From the NCBI GenBank assembly GCA_031273295.1, contig JAISSD010000252.1, positions 1 to 39,391 of the forward strand: a DNA stretch of 39,391 nucleotides. The letters run 5' to 3'. Made by a program: the position numbers and the translations under genes. This DNA comes from Prevotella sp. Lineage in GTDB: Bacteria > Bacteroidota > Bacteroidia > Bacteroidales > Dysgonomonadaceae. The notes under the pieces are model-generated. The model was not told the origin of the DNA and did not search any database. It saw only the letters and a program-made list of their open reading frames with translations. Below are positions 1-6,177 of this stretch, piece after piece (the stretch's first letter is position 1; each line of letters begins with the position of its first letter).

Positions 1-638
1 GAATTGTATGGTAAAGCCGAATAAATGATTTCCATTATATTGTTATTATTCAGTAGTTTGTCAAACTGATTTCTGAAATAATCAAGCAAATCTTCATTTT
101 TACATTCTTGTAAACTTGATAAGAAATTATCGCAGTTGTCTAGCACATACACAATATCTTCCCAATCGTGGCTGCCACGAATGTCAGAGCCACCGCGACT
201 GTTCAAGGCTTCAAATTTGGTAGCAACATAATATTCTACAGGAAAAATATAAATATCCGTTTTGTCAGGCATTGTTTTTTCTATTCGGCTTTCGTAGCCT
301 GCTTTGTACCAATGATTGCTAAAACCCAAAATATCAGGATTTACAGGCATAAAATCAACAATAATGTCTCTGTATGTTTTTCGACAAATCGGCGCATTTT
401 CGCTTGTATCGTTTACAAACCCCAATTTCCGTAATTTTTCTTCCAAACAAGTATAATCGGAATAAGTAACAATCTGAATATCAACAACACAATCTACATC
501 AATCGTAGGGCGAATATCCGAAAGTTCCGGTTGCGCGGCATAGAGTTCCGCCACCGAGCCGCCAACAAAAACCACTTGACTGCGCAAATCACCCAATGCC
601 TCTGCCACTACCATTATTTTGTCAATATTACTTGCCAT
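1..638 (-). CDS. Nucleotidyltransferase-fold protein, probable toxin/AbiEii-like (3' end cut by window)
   Basis: The reading frame starts with ATG at 638 and stays open to the window edge, so at least 212 residues are present and the C-terminus is missing. Visible motifs fit the DNA polymerase beta-like nucleotidyltransferase fold: a GGS motif (FVGGSVAELY, about residues 24-33), a DVD pair (TIDVDCVV) and a third acidic residue in IIVDFMP. A conserved lysine/glutamate segment (YYVATKFEALNSRGG) follows, as in AbiEii and related families. The upstream gene's TAA shares a base with this ATG (TAATG), implying translational coupling. A nucleotidyltransferase behind a small HTH gene is a known arrangement for type IV-like toxin-antitoxin or abortive-infection modules. 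The toxin role is inferred, and an antibiotic- or tRNA-modifying nucleotidyltransferase is possible. Confidence 0.75.
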   Translation of the reverse strand, partial: MASNIDKIMVVAEALGDLRSQVVFVGGSVAELYAAQPELSDIRPTIDVDCVVDIQIVTYSDYTCLEEKLRKLGFVNDTSENAPICRKTYRDIIVDFMPVNPDILGFSNHWYKAGYESRIEKTMPDKTDIYIFPVEYYVATKFEALNSRGGSDIRGSHDWEDIVYVLDNCDNFLSSLQECKNEDLLDYFRNQFDKLLNNNNIMEIIYSALPYN

Positions 639-1186
639 TATGCGTTCAATCTTTTATCTAATTCTTCGATTGCTATTTCTTTTTCTCGACTCTTTCCAAT
701 GCGCAGCGTATCGACAATAGTGAGCAATTCGTATAGTTCGCGGTCGTCTTCGATAAATTGTGGAATTTTGGCATATAGAGGCAAAATAGTACTACCTCGT
801 CGTGTTCCTTTGTAATATTTCCAAACAAAATTTTCTGTTCCTTCGGCAATTTTTTCCTTAATAGGTGAAGCGGAATGTGCTGTTGGAATGCCGCGTGCAG
901 AAGCCCCAATTTGCGGCGGAAAAACATATTTCAGGCCATAAATCAGAAATTCTCGCAACGCCAAACGATTGACCTGTGTCTTTTCGGGATTTACTAAACC
1001 TGCCATAGCATTGCGTTCTAATGTATTACTTATTTCGCCAACACTCAACAGCAACGCTTTTGCCAATTCTACATAGTTCCACGATTTGTCCTTCAAACAA
1101 ACTATTTTTAGCAACACAACTATGTCCTGCGGGCGCATTCCATTGTGTTTATTCCTGTTCGTTATTTCACGTTTCATAAATTGCAA
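638..1186 (-). CDS. Winged-helix DNA-binding protein, probable partner/antitoxin of the nucleotidyltransferase
   Basis: This protein has 182 residues from the ATG at 1186; an internal ATG at 1177 (MKREIT) is an alternative start. Residues about 15-70 read as a MarR/winged-helix HTH: a helix (QDIVVLLKIV), a recognition segment (YVELAKALLLSVGEISNTLERN) and a wing leading to GLVNPEK. The C-terminal half is rich in charged helices (EDDRELYELLTIVDTLRIGK) and has no assigned domain. Its stop overlaps the start of the nucleotidyltransferase gene by one base, so the two form an operon. By analogy with AbiEi/AbiEii-type pairs it may repress its own promoter and neutralise its partner. That is inference; no direct sequence match to AbiEi was recognised. 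Confidence 0.7.
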   Translation of the reverse strand: MQFMKREITNRNKHNGMRPQDIVVLLKIVCLKDKSWNYVELAKALLLSVGEISNTLERNAMAGLVNPEKTQVNRLALREFLIYGLKYVFPPQIGASARGIPTAHSASPIKEKIAEGTENFVWKYYKGTRRGSTILPLYAKIPQFIEDDRELYELLTIVDTLRIGKSREKEIAIEELDKRLNA

Positions 1187-1252
1187 TAATTTGTATTTAA
1201 TATACTTGTTATAAATATTTTATATATGCATAAATATTTATTTTCCAGCCTG

Positions 1253-1260
1253 CAAAGGTA
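1253..1260 (-). promoter_or_regulatory. Bacteroidota -7 promoter element for the HTH–nucleotidyltransferase operon
   Basis: On the minus strand this reads TACCTTTG, an exact match to the Bacteroidales -7 consensus TAnnTTTG. It lies about 65 bases upstream of the HTH start codon. A convincing -33 TTTG box at the usual spacing was not seen, only T-rich sequence. Confidence 0.5.
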
Positions 1261-1820
1261 GTCATTATTTTTAATACTCTAAAAACTGTAACAGGAAAGC
1301 GAGCGCTGTAAAGCGTCGAAAAGTATATACAATAAATGAAAAGAAAAAATCTGTTGTTTTATTTTTTAATCGGGGGCGATAATGGTAATGAGTCCCCTAT
1401 CATTTTCATGCAGCACGCATAATAGTAACATGGGGAGTGCGGTATTTCAATGGATGCAGGTATGAAAAAAAGATGTGTTTTTGCGAAAAAAAGATTTCGT
1501 GCCACGGAAACCGAACATACCTTGGTGTTTTACACCCATAATGAGGGGGATGTTACATAAGAGGTTTTCTGCTACCGAGTTCCCAAGCGATGAATCGCCT
1601 CCCGAAACAAGTGACGGGAAAACAACGCCTTAGCTGTTTGCCATAAATTTAGTTACATGGAAGGTTGTTTTGTTGGAAAAATCAGATGGAAACGAGGTTT
1701 TTTTGTAACGTTTCTTTGTTTATTTCGTATTATAAATAAGGGAGGCGCTTAATGTCCTGTTCCGTAGTTATAACTATCGGGCGTTGTTATGCCCGGAATG
1801 GATAGCAAACAAGCCTCGGA
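1261..1820. other. Long intergenic region with no convincing gene
   Basis: No gene could be supported here. It holds a short ORF (1451-1561, + strand) and, in a shifted frame just downstream (about 1555-1635), a second short open stretch; both encode KRFxATE (KKRFRATETE and KRFSATEFP), which may be traces of a decayed duplicated coding sequence. A small hairpin (GGTGT-TTT-ACACC, 1524-1536) and a CGGGC/GCCCG hairpin near 1778-1797 are visible. The end of the region is AT-rich and probably carries the promoter of the downstream secreted protein, but no clear -7 element was identified. Confidence 0.4.
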
Positions 1821-1898
1821 CATGAAACAAGCCTCGGCGGAGCCAATATGTTGCGAGTTCCTTATGACCATTTAAAAACAAATTATATACACATGAAA
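1821..1898 (+). repeat. Leader-module repeat, copy A
   Basis: The block at 1834-1871 is identical over 38 bases to 10182-10219, and its core also recurs at 10277-10300. A shared CATGAAACAA sits before it and a shared TTATATACACATGAAA tail follows, ending on the start codon at 1893. An ATG inside the block (1848) is in frame with the downstream gene and encodes MLRVPYDH, as in the other copies. This gives a very similar 5' leader to two unrelated exported-protein genes 8 kb apart. Confidence 0.85.
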
Positions 1899-2594
1899 AC
1901 AAAAAGTATCATCCTGTCGGTGTTGTGCTGTATCCTGTCTTTGGGTATGTCGGCGCAGGTCGTAAAAGAGAAGAAACCGGTAAATTCATTCAGCAAGATC
2001 GCCATAAGCGGGGGCGTGGACGTTTATTTCACGCAAGGCGATTCTTACTCGCTGGAGATTGAAACCGATGCGGAGAACATGTCGAAAGTCGAGATAACGG
2101 TAAAAAATGGCGGTCTGGAACTGAAAAGTAAAGATGGTAAGCTGTTCAAGAAAAAAACCAAAGTAAACGCCTATGTATCCGCTCCCGTATTGGATGCAAT
2201 CGCCATATCGGGAGGCTCGGATTTCAATGCTAAAGAATTGAATGGCGACGGAGTATTGTCCATAGCGGCCTCAGGCGGCGCGGACGTGGAAATAGACAGG
2301 CTGAATGTAAATGAAGCCAACTTTGCTTTCTCCGGCGGATCTGACTGTGACGTCAAGAGTTTAAAGGTTAAACGCCTTAGAATCTCCGCATCGGGTGGTA
2401 GCGACACAAATATAGGTATTGACAGCGCCGACGAAATAATCGTTTCGGCAAGCGGAGGTTCGGATCTGGAGCTTTCGGGAAAGGCTAAAGACATTACCGT
2501 AAATTGCAGTGGCGGAGCCGACGTCAATATCAAAAGGCTGACCTATGAAACCGTCAATGCCCACAAGTCGGGCGGGGGAAGTATAAAACAGTGA
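1893..2594 (+). CDS. Secreted DUF2807 (GIN-domain, head/tail adhesin-like) protein
   Basis: The start is placed at ATG 1893 because it directly precedes a good signal peptide (MKTKSIILSVLCCILSLGMSAQ). An in-frame ATG at 1848 would add 15 residues that come from the leader repeat. The mature part, about 210 residues, is a run of short beta repeats with recurring SGG(S/A)D turns roughly every 18-24 residues (ISGGVD, ISGGSD, ASGGAD, FSGGSD, ASGGSD, ASGGSD, CSGGAD). This is the signature of the DUF2807 'putative auto-transporter adhesin, head GIN domain' family, which folds as a parallel beta structure. The function is unknown; the export is clear. It is monocistronic and ends at a strong terminator shared with purE. 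Confidence 0.85.
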   Translation: MKTKSIILSVLCCILSLGMSAQVVKEKKPVNSFSKIAISGGVDVYFTQGDSYSLEIETDAENMSKVEITVKNGGLELKSKDGKLFKKKTKVNAYVSAPVLDAIAISGGSDFNAKELNGDGVLSIAASGGADVEIDRLNVNEANFAFSGGSDCDVKSLKVKRLRISASGGSDTNIGIDSADEIIVSASGGSDLELSGKAKDITVNCSGGADVNIKRLTYETVNAHKSGGGSIKQ

Positions 2595-2609
2595 TCGATT
2601 TTTACGGAT

Positions 2610-2641
2610 AACGGAGGCGACTGTTCCGGTACGCCTCCGTT
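2610..2641. terminator. Bidirectional intrinsic terminator between the DUF2807 gene and purE
   Basis: A perfect 10-bp stem, AACGGAGGCG (2610-2619) with CGCCTCCGTT (2632-2641), closes a 12-base loop. T-rich sequence follows on the plus strand. It sits between convergent genes and can serve both. Confidence 0.8.
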
Positions 2642-2668
2642 GTTTTGCTTGTTCTGTCGGAAATCGCC

Positions 2669-3175
2669 CTAGTTCGTTTTAAATTTATACCGGACTTTGG
2701 CTAGATCTTCATTCGCCTTTTCAATTTTGTCTTTCAAAGCCTCTTTGTAAGCGATCAGTTTCTTTTGCAGGCTTTCGTCTCCTGTAGCTATCATTTGCAG
2801 GGCAAGGATAGCCGCGTTCAGGGAGCCGTTTATACCGACTGTTGCAACAGGTATTCCGGGAGGCATTTGTACAATAGCCAGCAAGGCGTCCATTCCGTCG
2901 AGCGAAGCGTCGACAGGCACTCCGATAACGGGAACCGGAGTCATAGATGCAATAACGCCGGGAAGATGGGCCGCCATACCGGCAGCGGCGATAATTACTT
3001 TTATACCTCTTTCGCGGGCCGCTTTGGCAAAAGCCCCTACATGTTCGGGAGTACGGTGTGCCGACAAAGCGTTTATTTCGAACGGTATTTCCATTTCATC
3101 AAAAAACTTTGCCGCTTTTTCCATTACGGGAAGGTCGGATGTACTTCCCATAATGATACTGACAACGGGTTTCAT
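2669..3175 (-). CDS. purE: N5-carboxyaminoimidazole ribonucleotide mutase (PurE)
   Basis: PurE, 168 residues, the normal length for the class I enzyme. It converts N5-CAIR to CAIR in de novo purine synthesis in the cytoplasm. The N-terminus carries the nucleotide-binding GSTSDLPVM motif (about residues 10-18). The catalytic histidine lies in SAHRTPE (about 39-45), and AAAGMAAHLPGVIA (about 63-76) is typical of the family. The C-terminal helix is slightly extended and lysine-rich. It is the last gene of the rpoN–PAP2–gcvH–purE cluster, four bases after gcvH, and ends at the terminator at 2610-2641. A purK partner is not in the window. Confidence 0.97.
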   Translation of the reverse strand: MKPVVSIIMGSTSDLPVMEKAAKFFDEMEIPFEINALSAHRTPEHVGAFAKAARERGIKVIIAAAGMAAHLPGVIASMTPVPVIGVPVDASLDGMDALLAIVQMPPGIPVATVGINGSLNAAILALQMIATGDESLQKKLIAYKEALKDKIEKANEDLAKVRYKFKTN

Positions 3176-3179
3176 CGGA

Positions 3180-3560
3180 TTATTTGCCGGTTAATTTTTT
3201 GTAATCCTCCGCTGAAAGCAAACTGTCCAATTGAGCGGGATCGCTTACGGCGATTTTGATGATCCATCCTTTTCCGTATGGATCTTCATTGATCAATTCG
3301 GGATTGTCTTCCAGGTCGGCGTTTACTTCGAGTACTTCGCCGGATACGGGCATCAACAGGTCGGAAACGGTTTTCACAGCTTCCACACTGCCGAAGACTT
3401 CGTCTTTTCCGATTGTTTCGCCTTCGGTGGCGACATCTACATAAACAATTTCACCCAGTTCGCTTTGAGCAAATTCAGTAATGCCGACTACGGCTTTATC
3501 GCCTTCGACTTTGATCCATTCGTGATCTTTTGAATACTTCAGATTTTCAGGAAAATTCAT
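3180..3560 (-). CDS. gcvH: Glycine cleavage system H protein
   Basis: GcvH, 126 residues, the lipoyl-carrier protein that shuttles the aminomethyl group between the P, T and L proteins of the glycine cleavage complex. The lipoylated lysine is K63, in the conserved context [12 protein letters not shown]. The N-terminal [12 protein letters not shown] and the [13 protein letters not shown] hammerhead segment are textbook. It is co-oriented with purE (gap of 4 bases) and the PAP2 gene (gap of 26 bases), so it is probably part of one transcript from rpoN. The gcvP and gcvT genes are not nearby. Confidence 0.97.
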   Translation of the reverse strand: MNFPENLKYSKDHEWIKVEGDKAVVGITEFAQSELGEIVYVDVATEGETIGKDEVFGSVEAVKTVSDLLMPVSGEVLEVNADLEDNPELINEDPYGKGWIIKIAVSDPAQLDSLLSAEDYKKLTGK

Positions 3561-3586
3561 AATCTTTTTATTTATATATTATTAAA

Positions 3587-4336
3587 TTACAAGTTCTTTA
3601 AAAACATGATAACTCCCCAGTATGCCCCGGTCAGTACGCATAAATATGAAACGGCAAGGCCGGCCAGGAAGCTTGTATATACTTGCGCAGGGGTATGGCG
3701 TCCAAACATCAGGCGTGATACGCCCAGGCATCCTGCCAGGATAAACAAAACGATGAATAAAATAAACGGATTCAAGCCTTTAACGTGATAACAAACCGAC
3801 AAAGTGCAACCGATCAGCCCTCCAATCCCCATCATGTGCGCGCTAAGCTTCCATTTGGTTGCGACGGCGGCTATGACGATCAAAGCGAGAGGTGAAGCCA
3901 GTATTCCGATAAACCACGCATATAGCCCGGCTGAAACAAAATAATAGAGCAGCAGGCTGTAAGAGCAAAAGGCTGCAACAAAAGGCGCTAACCGGTCGTC
4001 CCTCCCGGTCGGGTCATTATTTTTTATGAATCCGGTTTTTTTCAGGAAGTATACGCTGCCGGCGGGAACGGCGCATGAAAGTAAAAATACGGGAGCGACA
4101 AACTGTATGAACTGGTCTGCATATATTATTCTGAAGTCTGTATACAGAAAAAGCAAAGCGACGCTGTATACGCCCGTCAACAGAGGATGAAGCGTGATGG
4201 ACATGATTTGCGCAAGAAGCGATCCTTTCTTTTTTGACAGTTCGTATAAAAGCGGCGATTTGCCGGAACCGGCAGAATCACCGGTATTGGCCGGATTGCT
4301 GCCTGCCTCTTCCATGTTGTTTGTTTCTTCGGTCAT
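3587..4336 (-). CDS. PAP2-superfamily-like integral membrane protein
   Basis: This protein has 249 residues with a polar N-terminal tail of about 45 residues and then six or so hydrophobic segments. Divergent PAP2 (lipid phosphatase/phosphotransferase) motifs can be traced: RDDRLAP for motif 1, SAHMMG for PSGH motif 2, and SRLMFGRHTPAQV for the SRx5Hx3D motif 3. In motif 3 the histidine is kept but the aspartate is replaced (TPAQ). Activity on a lipid pyrophosphate is therefore uncertain. The start codon overlaps the rpoN stop by four bases (ATGA), indicating coupled translation. The gene between rpoN and gcvH is commonly annotated as PAP2-family in Bacteroidales, to my knowledge. Confidence 0.75.
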   Translation of the reverse strand: MTEETNNMEEAGSNPANTGDSAGSGKSPLLYELSKKKGSLLAQIMSITLHPLLTGVYSVALLFLYTDFRIIYADQFIQFVAPVFLLSCAVPAGSVYFLKKTGFIKNNDPTGRDDRLAPFVAAFCSYSLLLYYFVSAGLYAWFIGILASPLALIVIAAVATKWKLSAHMMGIGGLIGCTLSVCYHVKGLNPFILFIVLFILAGCLGVSRLMFGRHTPAQVYTSFLAGLAVSYLCVLTGAYWGVIMFLKNL

Positions 4337-5793
4337 ATTTCCTTTCTTAATCGGGCGACAGGCAAATTCATCTGTTCCCGGTATTTAGCCACGGTACGGC
4401 GGGCGATTACATATCCCTTTTCTTTCAGTATTTCCGAAAGCCTGTCGTCTGTAAGCGGTTTTATCTTGTCTTCATTCCCGATACATTCTTTTAAAATGGC
4501 TTTTACTTCACGGGAAGAGATCTCCTCGCCCGTATCGGTTTGCATCGATTCCGAGAAAAAGTATTTAAGCGGGTAAACTCCGAAATTGGTTTGTACGTAT
4601 TTGCTGTTGCTCACCCGCGATATGGTCGATATATCAAATTTTGTATACTGCGCCACATCTTTCAGTATCATCGGTTTTAGCTGCGCTTCGTCTCCTGTGA
4701 GAAAGAAGTCGTATTGCATGTCCAGTATCGCCTGCATGGTACGCTGGAGCGTATCCTGTCTTTGTTTGATGGCGTCAATGAACCAGCGGGCAGAGTCCAG
4801 CTTCTGTTTTACAAACAGTACGGCATTTTTATTGTCGGCGGACATGCTTTCCTTGTTATCGGCATATCCTTTGAGCAGGTCGGAATATTCGCGGCTTACT
4901 CTCAGGTCGGGGATATTGCGGTTGTTCATGCTCAGCAGAAGCTCTCCGTTGTATGTTTCCACAATGAAATCGGGCACGATTGTGCTTAAAGTAATAGACA
5001 TGGAATCACCCCAGTTGTTGCCCGGTTTGGGGTTCAAAGCGGTAATTTCCTGTATCGCTTCTTTCAGTTCTGTTTCATCTATATCCAATTGCCTGATTAT
5101 CTTGTCGTAGCGCCTTTTGGAAAATTCATCGAAATAACCGTTGATCATTTTGATGGCCAGGTTGGCCGCCGCCGATTCTTCTCTTCGCTTCAATTGTAGC
5201 AAGAGACATTCCTGCAAGTTCCGGGCTCCTATACCTGCCGGTTCGAAATCCTGGATCATCTTTAGAATTTCCTCCAGTTTGGGAACAGGAATGTCCAGGT
5301 TCTGCTGAAAAACAAGATCGTCTGATATAGCGGATAAAGATCGGTCCAAATAACCGTTTTCATCAATATTCCCAATAATATATTCGGCTATTTTCCCGTC
5401 ATCTTCGTCCAATTCGCATTCTCCAAGCTGTTCTATCAGATATTCGTGAAGGGAGGCGGCTACCGAAAACGGTATTTCGTCCTGTTTGCCGGACGCATGT
5501 TTGTTATTGTCGCGTAATTGAAAATCCGGTATATCGTCTTCATTCATATAGTCGCCCAAGGTTAATTCTTCCGGAGATATGTTTCCATCATCTTCCGGAT
5601 TGAGATCTTCAGCGAATTCCAACGCATCGTCTATTTGCTCAAAGCCTTCTTCCAGTGCGGGATTGTCTTCCAGTTCCTGCTTTATACGCTCTTCCAGCTC
5701 GATAACAGGCAATTCGGTTAACCTGATAACCTGCATTTGAAGAGGCGAAAGCTTCTGTTGTTGCTTGAGTTGTAAGGACTGTTTTAGAGCCAT
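4333..5793 (-). CDS. rpoN: RNA polymerase sigma-54 factor
   Basis: RpoN, 486 residues, full length. The N-terminal activator-interacting region is glutamine/leucine rich (LKQSLQLKQQQKLSPLQMQ), followed by an acidic linker (about 45-95), the core-binding domain, and the C-terminal DNA-binding domain. That domain ends in the diagnostic RpoN box ARRTVAKYREQ (starting about residue 464). It directs transcription from -24/-12 promoters together with AAA+ activators, none of which is encoded here. It heads the minus-strand cluster and overlaps the PAP2 gene. A TATCTTTG element about 30 bases upstream probably drives the cluster. Confidence 0.97.
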   Translation of the reverse strand: MALKQSLQLKQQQKLSPLQMQVIRLTELPVIELEERIKQELEDNPALEEGFEQIDDALEFAEDLNPEDDGNISPEELTLGDYMNEDDIPDFQLRDNNKHASGKQDEIPFSVAASLHEYLIEQLGECELDEDDGKIAEYIIGNIDENGYLDRSLSAISDDLVFQQNLDIPVPKLEEILKMIQDFEPAGIGARNLQECLLLQLKRREESAAANLAIKMINGYFDEFSKRRYDKIIRQLDIDETELKEAIQEITALNPKPGNNWGDSMSITLSTIVPDFIVETYNGELLLSMNNRNIPDLRVSREYSDLLKGYADNKESMSADNKNAVLFVKQKLDSARWFIDAIKQRQDTLQRTMQAILDMQYDFFLTGDEAQLKPMILKDVAQYTKFDISTISRVSNSKYVQTNFGVYPLKYFFSESMQTDTGEEISSREVKAILKECIGNEDKIKPLTDDRLSEILKEKGYVIARRTVAKYREQMNLPVARLRKEI

Positions 5794-5819
5794 AAAGCGC
5801 TTGATAAATTCTATTGGGA

Positions 5820-5827
5820 CAAAGATA
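5820..5827 (-). promoter_or_regulatory. -7 promoter element for the rpoN cluster
   Basis: The minus-strand sequence TATCTTTG matches TAnnTTTG and lies 26 bases upstream of the rpoN ATG. A TTGT-like sequence roughly 15 bases further upstream is a weak -33 candidate. Confidence 0.5.
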
Positions 5828-5929
5828 ATAATAAAAACAATATAATTTATTTTCTTCTATTGTCCTTTCAGAATGTAATGATATGGATGCCCTACGGACA
5901 AAACGCGGAATTCGCAGATTTTTTTAACC

Positions 5930-5966
5930 GCAAAGGGCGCAAAGAAGGTGCAAAGGGCGCAAAGAA
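5930..5966 (+). repeat. Two 17-base direct repeats
   Basis: GCAAAGGGCGCAAAGAA occurs at 5930-5946 and again at 5950-5966, separated by three bases. Similar 'gcaaagggcgcaaag' tracts are common intergenic microsatellite-like sequence in many bacteria. No function is assigned. Confidence 0.8.
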
Positions 5967-6097
5967 AATGGAAAGAAAACCATGAAAAATAGTACAGGTC
6001 GAACAGACGTTCGAACACTCAAAAGCGTCCGGCAGACTTTTTGTCGCCTGTACCTGAAAAATAAAACGATAAATTTTTTTCTTTCATTTATTATGTA

Positions 6098-6105
6098 TAC
6101 TTTCG
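6098..6105 (+). promoter_or_regulatory. Possible -7 promoter element for the fimbrillin gene
   Basis: TACTTTCG, one mismatch from TAnnTTTG, lies 73 bases upstream of the start codon, preceded by a T-rich tract with TTTC sequences in the -33 area. The 60-base AT-rich leader that follows fits Bacteroidota genes. Confidence 0.4.
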
Positions 6106-6177
6106 CAGGACTTTTACGATACTCTCTTCACTGGTACGGTTTGAAATTAATTATTTATATATAAAAATTATATAACA

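Noticed and set aside
5982..6164. 60-codon ORF upstream of the fimbrillin gene
   Set aside because: No recognisable family; it spans the likely promoter and AT-rich leader, so it is more likely chance.
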